Shown here: piece after piece, positions 15,762 through 25,495 of the stretch
How the letters are laid out: every line of letters starts with the position of its first letter
Position numbering within the stretch: the first letter of the stretch is position 1
From: Sphingorhabdus pulchriflava
GTDB lineage: Bacteria > Pseudomonadota > Alphaproteobacteria > Sphingomonadales > Sphingomonadaceae
DNA length: 64,000 nucleotides
Assembly (NCBI RefSeq): GCF_003367235.1
Contig: NZ_QRGP01000001.1
Location: forward strand, 496,001-560,000
Reading direction: 5' to 3'
The notes under the pieces: generated by a model
Databases searched by the model: none
The model's input: the letters and a program-made list of their open reading frames with translations, nothing else
What the model was told of the DNA's origin: nothing
Translations under genes and position numbers: made by a program

Positions 15762-16583
15762 ATGACACGGGCTTTGCTGCAAAAGGCTGCTGACGGCTTG
15801 GTTTTGGCGTTACGTCGCGTTACGCCTGCTGATGCTGTTGTGGGTCTGGCGCTTGTATTCGCGGCGATCCAGGCGGCCCGGTTGTTCTGGGTGTTGGTCA
15901 CTCCTATCGCCCCGATCGGCGATTGGCGACCCAGCGCGGTGAATGTCGTCCCGGCTTCGGAACGCGGCGCGTTATTTGGCGGTTTCGATCCCTTTTTCCG
16001 CACGGAACAGGTTTCCGCCGACACTGAGGTCGTCACTTCGTTACCGCTGACATTGTTCGGCATTCGCACCAATGAAGCATCAGGCGGGGGCTCTGCGATT
16101 ATCGCAGGGGCAGATGGAGTACAGAATAGTTGGTCGGTTGGCGAAACGATCATGCCCGGCGCGACGCTGCATTCGGTTGCGTTTGATCATGTCGTCATCA
16201 GCAACAATGGCGTGTTGGAAAAAATGTATATTGATCAGTCGGTGCCGGCGGAAAATGTGACACCGAACAGCATAGAGCCGACACCCGAGCCGACCAGCGA
16301 ACCAGCGGTCAAGCTTAACGCACAGACGCTCCAGCAGTCTGTTGGCCTTAATCCGCGCAACGAAGGCGGCAAAGTGACCGGTCTGGTCGTTTCGGCCAAG
16401 GATGACGGGACGATGATATCTGCAGCCGGGCTACAAAAGGGTGACGTCATCACCTCGGTCAACGGCAGACCGGTATCGGCCGCAGCCGAGCTTGCGGCGC
16501 AACTGCGCCCCGGTGCGCGCCTCACTCTCGAAATCGAACGCGGCGCGCAGAAGCTGCCGGTTGCCCTCATTCTGGAACAATGA
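15762..16583 (+). CDS. gspC: Type II secretion protein GspC (inner-membrane, PDZ-like)
   Basis: A 273-residue protein with one N-terminal membrane segment (about 25-48, AVVGLALVFAAIQAARLFWVL), a periplasmic HR domain (LPLTLFGIRTNEASGGGSAII and on) and a C-terminal PDZ-like domain (VTGLVVSAKDDGTMISAAGLQKGDVITSVNGRPV). GspC links the inner-membrane platform to the secretin GspD and helps choose cargo. CAGGAG before the ATG supports the start. It opens an operon of 13 genes running gspC to gspO with overlaps nearly throughout. The Pho-like array lies just upstream. Confidence 0.93.
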   Translation: MTRALLQKAADGLVLALRRVTPADAVVGLALVFAAIQAARLFWVLVTPIAPIGDWRPSAVNVVPASERGALFGGFDPFFRTEQVSADTEVVTSLPLTLFGIRTNEASGGGSAIIAGADGVQNSWSVGETIMPGATLHSVAFDHVVISNNGVLEKMYIDQSVPAENVTPNSIEPTPEPTSEPAVKLNAQTLQQSVGLNPRNEGGKVTGLVVSAKDDGTMISAAGLQKGDVITSVNGRPVSAAAELAAQLRPGARLTLEIERGAQKLPVALILEQ

Positions 16584-18742
16584 TGAAGAACAAATTCCTC
16601 GCTTTGTCGCTCGCGACACTTCTGGCTGCAACCCCGTTGCAGGCGCAGCATATCCTGAATGTTCGCGATGCCGATATCCGCGCTTTTGTGCAGGACGCCG
16701 CGCGCGTCACCGGCCAGACATTCATTGTCGATAGCCGGGTGCAAGGGAAGGTTTCGGTGGTTACCGACCGATCACTCAGCCGGTCTGAATATTTTGAGGT
16801 CTTTCTGTCGACACTGCGCGCTAATGGGCTAGTGGCGATTCCAGTGCGCGGCGGTGGCTATCGTGTCCAGCAGGCCGATGGTGCCGCAACGCAACCGACC
16901 CGGGTTGGTTCAGCGTCCGCGCCTGCCAGTCAGTTTGTCACCGAAGTGTTCCGGTTGCGCTCGATCGATGCACCAGCAGCGGTTGAAACGCTCCGCCCGC
17001 TGATCAGTCGCGAGGGATCGATTACCGCCAACCGCAACGCCAACAGCCTGGTCGTGGCGGACTATGCCGATAATATCCGCCGCATCCGCGACCTCGTCCG
17101 CCAGATCGATCGCGACAGCGCGGCTACGCAGATTGTCGCGCTCGACAATGCCGGAGCACGTGAGATCGCAAGTGCGTTGCAAGGGCTGGCGGGGCAGGGC
17201 GTCGCGGGAGAAGGAGCCCGCCCGCCTGTTACTGTTGTGCCGATAGATTCGAGCAATGCCATTGCTTTACGCGGCGATCCTACTTCGGTTTCTAGATTTG
17301 CCTCTATGGCAAAAGAGCTCGACAAGCGGGCGGAATCCGGAGCTGAAATCCGCGTCTATCAGCTCGAATATGCCAATGCTGAGACACTGCTGCCGACCAT
17401 CCAGTCGCTGATCGGCGAAAACTCCGCCTCGCCGATGCCTACAGCAGCAGTGGCGCAAGGTACTCCGGCCCAATTGGGTGAGGGCGCCGCTCCATCTGCA
17501 GCATCGGCTCCGGTTTCGGTAACGGGGTCGGCCAGTGCGCTAGGTGGGCGTGGCAAGATTGTCGTCAGCCGTTATGAAGGTACCAACGCGATCATCATTG
17601 CAGCGAGCGCCGATACGCAAAAAATGCTGGGTGAACTGATCCGCCAACTCGATTCGCGCCCGCAGCAAGTCTTAGTCGAGGCAATTGTCGTCGAAATCGG
17701 CAATGATGCAGCAAAGCGGTTGGGCGTGCAGTTCCTGATTGGCGGCAAGGATGCGCCTTTTGCGGCCACCAACTATTCGAATGCCGTGCCGAGCATTTTG
17801 ACCATTGGCGGTGCGATTGCAGCAGAAAAACTCGCGACACAAACGACAACGGTGAACGGCAATGTCACGACGACGACCCAGCGCAGCCCGTTGGGCGATA
17901 GTCTGCAACAGGCGGCTGCGCAGTCAATCCTGAATGCAACCGGTGGTTTTGGCGGTTTTGCGCTTGATATCGGCGCTGACGCCATTTTCGGTACGATCAT
18001 CAACGCAGTCCAGAACGACACCGAATCCAATATTCTCGCGACGCCGCATATCGTGACGCTCAACAACCAAAGGGCAAAATTCCTGGTCGGGCAGGATGTG
18101 CCGATCACCACAGGTGAAGCGCTGTCGGACAATTTCGATAACGCCTTCCGTACGGTGCAGCGCAAGGAAGTGGGCATCAAGCTAGAGGTCTTGCCGCAGG
18201 TCAACCAATTTGGAGAGGTCAAACTTTTCGTCAAACAGGAAGTGTCGAGCGTTGCTGGTCCGGTTTCCAACCGATCATCAGACCTGATTTTCAACAAGCG
18301 CGAGTTCGAAACGACATTGACTGTCGGCGATGGCCAGATCCTCGCAATTGGCGGGCTGCTCAACGATGATGAGCGCCGTACCATTGAGAGAATCCCTTTG
18401 CTGTCCGACATACCGATCCTCGGTGAGTTGTTCAAATCGAAGAGCCGGACACGGCGCAAGACCAATCTGACGGTGTTCATCCGGCCCACCATCATTCGCA
18501 GCCGGGCGGATGGCGATGCCCATACTGCCCGCCGATATGACTATGTGCGCGGGCTGCAGCTTGATCGTAATCCGGATATGGAACCTTCTATCGACCAGCT
18601 TTTCCGTGACTATATGGGGGCGCCGCTGCCGGTCGCGCCGACGCTGGAACCCGGCGACACGCTCGTCGGTGCCTCGGCGGATCGGACCCGCCCGGAAGAA
18701 GGTCAGATTCAGCTGCTTCCTGAAGCCGAGGTTAAGCCATGA
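16580..18742 (+). CDS. gspD: Type II secretion outer-membrane secretin GspD
   Basis: A 720-residue secretin with a signal peptide (LALSLATLLAATPLQAQ), an N0 domain (ILNVRDADIRAFVQDAARVTG), repeated N1-N3 domains (about 115-400) and the C-terminal secretin channel (VPITTGEALSD, VGIKLEVLPQVN, TNLTVFIRPTIIRS). It forms the multimeric channel in the outer membrane. No obvious pilotin-binding S domain follows, and no gspS gene is seen, so targeting may differ from enterobacteria. ATG at 16580 overlaps the gspC stop codon; the next ATG (16583) is also possible. Confidence 0.95.
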   Translation: MMKNKFLALSLATLLAATPLQAQHILNVRDADIRAFVQDAARVTGQTFIVDSRVQGKVSVVTDRSLSRSEYFEVFLSTLRANGLVAIPVRGGGYRVQQADGAATQPTRVGSASAPASQFVTEVFRLRSIDAPAAVETLRPLISREGSITANRNANSLVVADYADNIRRIRDLVRQIDRDSAATQIVALDNAGAREIASALQGLAGQGVAGEGARPPVTVVPIDSSNAIALRGDPTSVSRFASMAKELDKRAESGAEIRVYQLEYANAETLLPTIQSLIGENSASPMPTAAVAQGTPAQLGEGAAPSAASAPVSVTGSASALGGRGKIVVSRYEGTNAIIIAASADTQKMLGELIRQLDSRPQQVLVEAIVVEIGNDAAKRLGVQFLIGGKDAPFAATNYSNAVPSILTIGGAIAAEKLATQTTTVNGNVTTTTQRSPLGDSLQQAAAQSILNATGGFGGFALDIGADAIFGTIINAVQNDTESNILATPHIVTLNNQRAKFLVGQDVPITTGEALSDNFDNAFRTVQRKEVGIKLEVLPQVNQFGEVKLFVKQEVSSVAGPVSNRSSDLIFNKREFETTLTVGDGQILAIGGLLNDDERRTIERIPLLSDIPILGELFKSKSRTRRKTNLTVFIRPTIIRSRADGDAHTARRYDYVRGLQLDRNPDMEPSIDQLFRDYMGAPLPVAPTLEPGDTLVGASADRTRPEEGQIQLLPEAEVKP

Positions 18743-20268
18743 AGATCGGGCGCGGATCCGGTGAAGATACCCAGCCAGATAGCGGGCCGATACCACTCGA
18801 CCTGCCCTACGCCTTTGCCAAATCGCGCGGCGTCGTTTTGCTAAAACGCGAAGACGGGCGGCTGCAGGTGGCGATGCGGGCAGGTGCTGACCCCGCCGAC
18901 CTGCTCGAGGTCCGCCGTTATCTCGCCATGCCTTTCGATGTCGAGATAGCCGAGCCCGCCGATTTCGACCGCCATCTCTCGGACCATTATGCGATGGATG
19001 GAACCGCTGCGGCAATGGCTGGGTCGATCGAGGCGGGCAATGCCGATGATGATCTGCTGGTGTCAGGCCTACCCAGTGCAGACGATCTGCTCGACAGTGC
19101 CGACGACGCGCCGGTCATCCGCCTGATCAACGGAATCATTGCCGAAGCGATCCGGCAGGGCGTGTCCGATATCCATATCGAACCGTATGAGTCTGGGCTT
19201 GTGGTGCGCATGCGGCAGGACGGAGTGCTGCAGGAAAGGCTGCGCATGCCGCCGCATGTTGCGCCGGTTGTCGTCAGTCGTATCAAGGTGATGGCGCGAC
19301 TTGATATAGCCGAACGGCGCGTGCCGCAGGACGGCCGCATCAGCCTGACGCTCGGCGGCAAGCAGGTCGACGTCCGTGTATCGACCTTGCCCAGCCGCGT
19401 CGGCGAACGCGTGGTGCTGCGTATCCTTGATAAGGACAGCGCCTTCATCTCGCTCGACCTGCTCGGGATGTCAGACAATGCGCGTGCGGTTATTTCGGCT
19501 GCACTGGCCGAACCCAATGGCATCATCCTCGTTACGGGCCCTACCGGATCGGGTAAGACGACCAGCCTCTATGCCTGTCTAAAGCAGTTGAATGACGGCA
19601 AGCGTAACATCCTGACCGTCGAAGACCCGGTCGAATATGCCTTTGACGGTATTGGTCAAACACAGGTCAACGCCAAGGTCGGGATGACCTTCGCGGCCGG
19701 ATTGCGCGCCATTCTCCGTCAGGACCCCGATGTGGTGATGGTCGGCGAAATCCGCGACCGCGAGACGGCGGAGATCGCGGTGCAAGCGGCGCTCACAGGC
19801 CACCTCGTTCTCTCTACGGTGCACACCAATGACGCGATCGGCGCGATAACGCGCATGCGCGATTTCAAGATCGAACCGTTTCTGCTTGCCTCGACGCTGC
19901 GCGCGGTGATTGCGCAGCGGCTGGTGCGGCGGTTGTGCCCTGATTGCCGAGAACCGGTACAGGCGGAAGCAGGTGCTGCGGCGCTGCTCGGGCTCGATGC
20001 TGGCAGTGTGATTTACCGTCCGGTCGGCTGCGAAAAATGCGGTGGCAGTGGCTATCAGGGACGTATCGGCGTATTCGAAGCAATCAAGGTCGACGACACC
20101 GTCCGTCGCTATATCGGCAATGGCGGCGATGAAGCGATCATCGCGCGTCATGTCTTTGCCAACAGCCCGAACCTGGCCGCCGCCGCCCGCCGTCTTGTCC
20201 GTGACGGAGAGACGACCGCGGAAGAAGCCGTGCGTATCATGCGTTCGGAGGCGACCGCTGATGCCTGA
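18739..20268 (+). CDS. gspE: Type II secretion ATPase GspE
   Basis: A 509-residue secretion ATPase. Walker A is GPTGSGKTTS (near residue 267), Walker B-type segment is DVVMVGEIRDRE (near 331), and LSTVHTNDA is the His-containing sensor. A zinc-binding pair CPDC (near 400) and CEKC (near 431) is present. It drives pseudopilus growth from the cytoplasm, bound to GspL and GspF. The start overlaps the gspD stop codon by four bases. The N-terminal domain (1-110) is short and weakly conserved, as is usual. Confidence 0.95.
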   Translation: MKIGRGSGEDTQPDSGPIPLDLPYAFAKSRGVVLLKREDGRLQVAMRAGADPADLLEVRRYLAMPFDVEIAEPADFDRHLSDHYAMDGTAAAMAGSIEAGNADDDLLVSGLPSADDLLDSADDAPVIRLINGIIAEAIRQGVSDIHIEPYESGLVVRMRQDGVLQERLRMPPHVAPVVVSRIKVMARLDIAERRVPQDGRISLTLGGKQVDVRVSTLPSRVGERVVLRILDKDSAFISLDLLGMSDNARAVISAALAEPNGIILVTGPTGSGKTTSLYACLKQLNDGKRNILTVEDPVEYAFDGIGQTQVNAKVGMTFAAGLRAILRQDPDVVMVGEIRDRETAEIAVQAALTGHLVLSTVHTNDAIGAITRMRDFKIEPFLLASTLRAVIAQRLVRRLCPDCREPVQAEAGAAALLGLDAGSVIYRPVGCEKCGGSGYQGRIGVFEAIKVDDTVRRYIGNGGDEAIIARHVFANSPNLAAAARRLVRDGETTAEEAVRIMRSEATADA

Positions 20269-21484
20269 TTTTGCCTGGCGTGCGATCGATGTGGAAGGCC
20301 GCGAGAAACGCGGACGCATTGCTGCCGCCAATGATCAGATTGTGCGTGATCGCCTGGTGCAGCAGCGACTACATGTCGTCGCTGTAGAGCCTGCAGCACC
20401 CAAACCGACAGTGTCGGCTGGATTGCCCAAGATTCTGCAACGCACGCCGAAACTGCGCCTGAAGCAATTAACGCTGTTCACGCGCCAACTTTCCTCGCTG
20501 GTGCAGGTGTCACCGCTCGAGGAGGCATTGCGCACCGCAAGCCTGCAAACCGAGTCCCAGTCGGCGCGTATCATTTTGGGCAATGTCCATTCCGGTATCG
20601 TGGAAGGCCAAAGGTTATCCGAAGCGATGCGGCGCGAAGAGACGAGTTTCCCCCCAATGTACCGTGCGATGGTATCTGCAGGGGAAAGCTCCGGCGCGTT
20701 ACCGGAAATCCTGCTGCGGTTGGCAAACCTGCTCGAGCGACGCGCGGCGATCAACAGCAAGCTGCTTTCGGCGCTTGCCTATCCGATCATATTGACGCTC
20801 GTGGCGCTGCTCGTTGTATCCGGGCTGATGATTTCTGTCGTCCCGCGCGTGGTTGAACAGTTTGACGATGTGAACCAGCAACTGCCGACGATCACGCGCA
20901 TCGTCATCGGCCTCTCGTCATTCCTCGCGAGTTACTGGTGGGCCCTGTTGCTATTGCTTGGCCTCGTCGCAGTCGCGGCCACGGCTGCATTGCGTCGCGA
21001 ACATATCCGGCTGCGTTTTGACAGCTTCCTGCTGCGCATTCCCGTCATTGGCCGCCTGATCCGCGATCTCAATGCAGCCCGGCTGGCGCGTACATTGTCG
21101 ACCATGGTGTCAAGCCGCTTGCCGTTGCTCGATGGCCTGCGCCTGACGCGCGACACCGTCGGCAACCGCGCGCTGCGTGTCGCGAACGACCTGATGATCG
21201 AACAGGTGCGCACTGGCGGCAGTCTTTCGGGTGCGATGCGTACCGCCGGCGTTTTTCCGCCGCTGCTCGTTTACCTGACCGCGAGCGGCGAAAGCTCGGG
21301 CCAGCTGGAATTGATGCTAGAACGCGCCGCCGATTATCTCGAACGCGAGTTCGACAATTTCACCACGACTGCGCTGTCGCTGCTCGAGCCGCTGATCATT
21401 GTGGCGATGGGCGGCATTGTCGCTGTCATCATCCTGTCGATCCTTCTGCCTATCCTTCAACTGCAAAATCTAGCGGGGCTATGA
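20261..21484 (+). CDS. gspF: Type II secretion inner-membrane platform protein GspF
   Basis: A 407-residue polytopic membrane protein with two T2SSF domains. The first (LTLFTRQLSSLVQVSPLEEAL) and the second (RTLSTMVSSRLPLLDGLRLT) each have the conserved LSTMV/GESSG features, and there are three membrane segments near residues 170-195, 220-245 and 375-400. The start at 20261 (MPDFAWRAI) overlaps gspE by 8 bases and matches the N-terminus of the family. Reading from any earlier in-frame start gives an N-terminal part unlike GspF. Confidence 0.94.
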   Translation: MPDFAWRAIDVEGREKRGRIAAANDQIVRDRLVQQRLHVVAVEPAAPKPTVSAGLPKILQRTPKLRLKQLTLFTRQLSSLVQVSPLEEALRTASLQTESQSARIILGNVHSGIVEGQRLSEAMRREETSFPPMYRAMVSAGESSGALPEILLRLANLLERRAAINSKLLSALAYPIILTLVALLVVSGLMISVVPRVVEQFDDVNQQLPTITRIVIGLSSFLASYWWALLLLLGLVAVAATAALRREHIRLRFDSFLLRIPVIGRLIRDLNAARLARTLSTMVSSRLPLLDGLRLTRDTVGNRALRVANDLMIEQVRTGGSLSGAMRTAGVFPPLLVYLTASGESSGQLELMLERAADYLEREFDNFTTTALSLLEPLIIVAMGGIVAVIILSILLPILQLQNLAGL

Positions 21485-21987
21485 CCATGATTTCACGCAA
21501 ACTCCTCTGGAACCTGTTTACCGACATGATGTTGCCCGACCTGCAGTTTCGTAACGCGCACAATCGCAAAGCTGCGATAAAGCCCAGGGCCAATGGATTC
21601 ACATTGACCGAAATGCTGGTCACGCTTTTCATTCTCGGCCTTGTGACCACGGTGGTTGTCATCAATGTGTTGCCCAATCAGGACAAGGCGATGGTCGCCA
21701 AGGCCAAGGCCGATGTCTCGACGCTTTCACAGGCGATGGAGAGCTACCGGCTCGACAATATGACCTATCCATCGGCGAGCGAAGGGCTTCAGGCACTGGT
21801 CACACCACCAGCTGCGGCTGGATCCTCGGCACGACCCGGCTATATCAAGAAGCTGCCCAGCGACCCCTGGGGGCGCCCCTATCAATATGCAAATCCGGGC
21901 CGCAATGGCGCGTTCGATGTCTATTCGCTAGGCGCCGACGGCGCGCCCGGTGGCGATAATGAAAATGCCGATATCTATTCCGACTAA
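21481..21987 (+). CDS. gspG: Major pseudopilin GspG, with an unusually long prepilin leader
   Basis: A 168-residue type IV-like pseudopilin. The cleavage site is NG before FTLTEMLVTLF, with Glu at position +5, followed by a hydrophobic helix. The C-terminal segment SDPWGRPYQY and the acidic DGAPGGDNENADI loop fit the calcium-binding site of major pseudopilins. From the ATG at 21481, which overlaps gspF, the leader would be 39 residues rather than the usual 6-10. A start at ATG 21526 or 21529 would still leave about 23. None has a clear ribosome-binding site. Confidence 0.93.
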   Translation: MTMISRKLLWNLFTDMMLPDLQFRNAHNRKAAIKPRANGFTLTEMLVTLFILGLVTTVVVINVLPNQDKAMVAKAKADVSTLSQAMESYRLDNMTYPSASEGLQALVTPPAAAGSSARPGYIKKLPSDPWGRPYQYANPGRNGAFDVYSLGADGAPGGDNENADIYSD

Positions 21988-22429
21988 GCATAAACCTGCA
22001 CCCAACGGCTTCACGCTGGTCGAAATGCTGGTAGTGATCTTTTTGCTGGGTCTCGCTTCAGCGGCCGTGGTGCTGATGCTCCCGGGCGGCGACAGCGCCG
22101 CGCGGAATGATGCTGAGCGATTGGCTGCACGCATCGCGGCGGCACGCGACGAAGCGGTCTTGCAGGCGCGCCCGGTTGTGTTTTGGACGCGTGCTTCGGG
22201 CTATGGGTTCGAACAGCGTTTCGACGGGCAATGGCGTGCCCATCCGGATCCCGCATTCAAGCCGCGCAATTTTGAAAACGGCACGCGTATATTGGGTGCA
22301 TCGCAGAACCGCATCTTGTTTGACGCCACCGGTCTGCCTTCTTCGCCTGCAAAAATCGAACTGACCAATGGCGAAGGCAGCAGCCTTGTGTCCGTCAGCG
22401 CATCGGGGGAGGTTGCCGTTGCGCGCTGA
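21959..22429 (+). CDS. gspH: Minor pseudopilin GspH
   Basis: A 156-residue minor pseudopilin with a prepilin site (PNG before FTLVEMLVVIFLL, Glu at +5) and a GspH-type C-terminal domain (AARDEAVLQARPVVFW, ILFDATGLPSS). It joins GspG at the pseudopilus, near its tip. The start is uncertain: GTG 21950, ATG 21959 or ATG 21965. I chose 21959 because GGTGG precedes it by about six bases. It overlaps the end of gspG. Confidence 0.9.
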   Translation: MKMPISIPTKHKPAPNGFTLVEMLVVIFLLGLASAAVVLMLPGGDSAARNDAERLAARIAAARDEAVLQARPVVFWTRASGYGFEQRFDGQWRAHPDPAFKPRNFENGTRILGASQNRILFDATGLPSSPAKIELTNGEGSSLVSVSASGEVAVAR

Positions 22430-22787
22430 TCGCCCTGCACAGAATGGCTTCACTCTGATCGAGGTTGTCGTCGCGCTGGCTGTCTTCAGCCTCGCGGCGT
22501 TGGCGTTGATCAAGCTCTCCGCATTTTCGATGCGCACAGGCGGCGACGTGGTCGCGCACGAACTGGCGTGGCAAGTGGCGCGCAATCGTGCGGTAGAAAT
22601 CATCTCCGATCCCGCCATGCCCGCGCTGGGCGAGAGTCAGGGAAGCGAAGCCAATGGCGGGCAGGTTTTCGCATGGAAGCAGATCGCCAAACAGACCGGT
22701 GATGACCGGTTTGTGCGCATCGACATATTGGTCAATGGACAGGCGGGCGGGCGAGCCGCGCTGACCATCGCAAAGCAGCGGCCCTGA
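22419..22787 (+). CDS. gspI: Minor pseudopilin GspI (TTG start)
   Basis: A 122-residue minor pseudopilin with the site QNG before FTLIEVVVALAVFS, Glu at +5. I place the start at TTG 22419 because a strong GGGGGAGG (22405-22412) lies six bases before it and the resulting leader is of normal length. Earlier in-frame starts would overlap gspH by about 60 bases. With GspJ and GspK it forms the tip complex. Confidence 0.9.
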   Translation: MRADRPAQNGFTLIEVVVALAVFSLAALALIKLSAFSMRTGGDVVAHELAWQVARNRAVEIISDPAMPALGESQGSEANGGQVFAWKQIAKQTGDDRFVRIDILVNGQAGGRAALTIAKQRP

Positions 22788-22792
22788 TTTCG

Positions 22793-23437
22793 ATGGCTCA
22801 CTCCGGTTCACCTATCCGCAACGGCTTTACGCTCGTTGAAATGCTCGTAGCTCTGTTCGTCTTCGGGCTGATTTCGGCAGCGGGTGTGACAATGCTGCGC
22901 ACCACGGCGGACAGCCAGATACAGTTGCGCGACAAGCTGGGTGAGCGGGCGACGCTCAGCCGCCTGTCGAACCTGATTGAAGCCGACCTGGCGCAGGCTG
23001 TGCCAAGACCAGCACGGATCGAGGGTGGCTCTTCGCGTCCTGCCTTTGAGAGCGGAGACGGCCAGCTCTTTACTTTCAGCCGGATCGGCGCTGCACCGGA
23101 TGCTGTTTCCGCTCAGCCCACGCTTGCGCGCATCGCCTATCGGTTTGACGGCGGCAAGCTGGTGCGCAGTGCTTCGACCCATGCCGACGGGGCACGCGGT
23201 GGCAACGACGCAGTGCTAATCGATGGACTGCGGCAAGCTACGATACGCCTGCGCGAGGCAAATGGCGGTTGGCGTGACGACTGGACAGCGGTTGAGGCCG
23301 CGATATTACCGCGCGCGCTGGAACTTGTGCTGACGACCAAAGATGGCAGGGACTATCGTATGCTATATCTGGTTGGCGCAAACAGTGGCCCTGCCAAGAT
23401 TCAAGGTGAGGATGCCGAAAATGGCGAAGCCATTTAA
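22793..23437 (+). CDS. gspJ: Minor pseudopilin GspJ
   Basis: A 214-residue minor pseudopilin: prepilin site RNG before FTLVEMLVALFVFG, Glu at +5, and a GspJ domain (LSRLSNLIEADLAQAVPRPAR, ARIAYRFDGGKLVRSAS). It lies 5 bases after gspI and overlaps gspK by about 17 bases. Together with GspI and GspK it makes the pseudopilus tip that primes assembly. Confidence 0.92.
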   Translation: MAHSGSPIRNGFTLVEMLVALFVFGLISAAGVTMLRTTADSQIQLRDKLGERATLSRLSNLIEADLAQAVPRPARIEGGSSRPAFESGDGQLFTFSRIGAAPDAVSAQPTLARIAYRFDGGKLVRSASTHADGARGGNDAVLIDGLRQATIRLREANGGWRDDWTAVEAAILPRALELVLTTKDGRDYRMLYLVGANSGPAKIQGEDAENGEAI

Positions 23438-24413
23438 CACTCCCCCAAACGAGCGCGGGGCCGCCTTGTTGACGGTCCTTTTGCTCGTTGCCGTAATGGC
23501 GGTAATCTCTGCGACCGCGCTCGACCGACTGCGCCTCTCGACACGGCTGGCGGTAAACGGTGCTGCGATGGCGCAAGCGCGCGCCTACAGCCTCGCCGCC
23601 GAAGGCATTGCAACTGCGCGTATTGAGGATTTGCTGCAGCGTGATGCGGCGCAATTGACCAATGACGGCAACTGGCTCGATCGTCCGATACCGGTGCCTG
23701 TCGATAGAGGCCAGGCAACGGTGCAATTGAGCGACGGGCAGAATTGCTTTAATCTCAACAGCCTTGTCGCAGGTAAGGACAGTGAATTTTCGGCCAGCCC
23801 GATCGGGATGCAGCAGTTTACCAAGCTGATGGAGTTGCTTGGCATAGCCTCGAACGATGCGATCATCATCTCAGAGTCAACGGCCGACTGGCTTGATAGC
23901 GACACCAACGCACTGCCCTCTGGAGCGGAAGACAGCTACTATGGTGGCCAGAACGAACCCCATCTCGCAGCCAACCGGCTGTTCATTGACCGGGGCGAGT
24001 TGAAGGCGGTGCGCGGAATGACACCGGCCTATTATGCGCGCTTGCGTCCCTGGATTTGCGCCTTGCCGGTGGCCGAACCGGTCAAGCTCAACGCCAACAC
24101 TTTGGCGCCGGACAGAGCGATCCTGCTCTCGGCGTTGCTCGATGGCAAAATTTTGCCTGCTCAGGCCAAGGCTCTTCTCGCTATCCGGCCAGCAAGCGGC
24201 TATGGCAGCGCGATCAAATTCTGGGCGATGCCGCAACTCGCGGGAACGGAAATTCCGGCAAATATTCAGGGTCAGGTGGGTGTGACGAGCAATTGGTTCT
24301 TTCTGCAAAGCAGAGTGTCGGCAGAGACAATCGAGCTTGAGAGCCACGCGTTGTTGCAGGCAACCGACATGCCGGTGCGCGTGCTGTGGCGTAGTTGGGG
24401 AGATGCTGGATGA
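23421..24413 (+). CDS. gspK: Tip pseudopilin GspK
   Basis: A 330-residue large minor pseudopilin: NERGAALLTVLLLVAVMAVI at the N-terminus, without the Glu at +5, as is typical for GspK, then the helical domain with SADWLDSDTN-like acidic features (STADWLDSD, GELKAVRGM). The start at 23421 is preferred, since AAGGTGAGG ends nine bases before it; ATG 23412 is the alternative. It caps the pseudopilus. The stop overlaps the start of gspL. Confidence 0.92.
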   Translation: MAKPFNTPPNERGAALLTVLLLVAVMAVISATALDRLRLSTRLAVNGAAMAQARAYSLAAEGIATARIEDLLQRDAAQLTNDGNWLDRPIPVPVDRGQATVQLSDGQNCFNLNSLVAGKDSEFSASPIGMQQFTKLMELLGIASNDAIIISESTADWLDSDTNALPSGAEDSYYGGQNEPHLAANRLFIDRGELKAVRGMTPAYYARLRPWICALPVAEPVKLNANTLAPDRAILLSALLDGKILPAQAKALLAIRPASGYGSAIKFWAMPQLAGTEIPANIQGQVGVTSNWFFLQSRVSAETIELESHALLQATDMPVRVLWRSWGDAG

Positions 24414-25495
24414 ACAGGCTCGCGCTAATCGTCCTGTTTCCTGACTATCAGGCCGAAGCCCTCCAGCTATGGTCACTAACCGAGGATGGACTGGTCCCGG
24501 ACGAAACGCCCGTTGGTGAAGGCCAAGGCCTGCCAGTGATCGCGCTTGTAGCGCCCGAACATGTTGTGGTCCGCTGGCATGAATATGACGGGCTGGCGTC
24601 GCGGCAGGCTGAGGCGGCGGCGCGACTGGATGCCGCTTCGGCTTCGATCAACGCCGCTGCACTCCATGTTGCGGCGCAAGAGCGTAATGGCGCGGTGGTT
24701 TCGGGGAGCATGGATAGCGTCGTCTTCGCCCGCGGGCTGGATCGGCTGAAGGTCGGCGGCATTGATCCCGATCATGTCTGGCCGCTTGGGCTTGTCCTCC
24801 CTGCCGACGCTGAACACATTGTCCGCGCCGATTTGGGCGATGCGATTACCCTGCGTTCGGGGACGCACATGTTTCCAGACGAACCGGCTTTAACCGCTTT
24901 GATATCTGGCGAACGACCGGTCCACGAAATCAGCCAGTCCGAACTCGCTGGATATTTGCGCGCAGCAATTTCCGAACCGCCTCTCGATTTGCGTTCAGGT
25001 CGCTTTGCAAAAAAGAACGCCCGCAAGGGATTGGATCGTAACAAGCTAAAGCTTGCCGCAGTCATCTTTGCTGTCGGACTGCTATGCAGTTTGCTGTTGG
25101 CGTTGGTCACCTGGTTCAAAGTCGACCGCGCTATCGCACGGGAAGACGAAAGGGCATTGATCGCGGCGCGTAAGATTGTACCGGGTATCAACAGTGCCGC
25201 CGAGGCGACTGTTAAAATTGAACAAATGCTCGGCTCGCGCGGTGGTGGACAACGGGCTTTCACCATCCCCGCATCGGCCTTATGGCGCTCATTGCAGCAA
25301 GCCGAGGGGGCCAGTCTGCGCGATTTGCGCTACGGTTCGGACAAGCTGCTGTCGGCTACAGTGACGGCGGCTACCGTCGATCCGGTCAACCGGCTGCTGC
25401 TCGACCTGCAAAGGCAGGGCTATAAGGTGACCGCAACGCCGCGACAGGAAGCAAATGGTATTACGGCCGTGGCCATCACGGTGAGGGCACCATGA
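24410..25495 (+). CDS. gspL: Type II secretion platform protein GspL
   Basis: A 361-residue bitopic protein with a cytoplasmic actin-like domain (1-200), one membrane segment (near 217-237, LAAVIFAVGLLCSLLLALVT) and a periplasmic ferredoxin-like domain (VNRLLLDLQRQGYKVTATPR near the end). GspL recruits the ATPase GspE and pairs with GspM. It starts in a four-base overlap with gspK and ends in a four-base overlap with gspM. Confidence 0.9.
   Translation: MNRLALIVLFPDYQAEALQLWSLTEDGLVPDETPVGEGQGLPVIALVAPEHVVVRWHEYDGLASRQAEAAARLDAASASINAAALHVAAQERNGAVVSGSMDSVVFARGLDRLKVGGIDPDHVWPLGLVLPADAEHIVRADLGDAITLRSGTHMFPDEPALTALISGERPVHEISQSELAGYLRAAISEPPLDLRSGRFAKKNARKGLDRNKLKLAAVIFAVGLLCSLLLALVTWFKVDRAIAREDERALIAARKIVPGINSAAEATVKIEQMLGSRGGGQRAFTIPASALWRSLQQAEGASLRDLRYGSDKLLSATVTAATVDPVNRLLLDLQRQGYKVTATPRQEANGITAVAITVRAP

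Noticed and set aside
21481-21492. ATGACCATGATT at the gspG start resembles the lacZ alpha start
   Set aside because: Only 12 bases match and the flanks are genomic and overlap gspF; not vector sequence.
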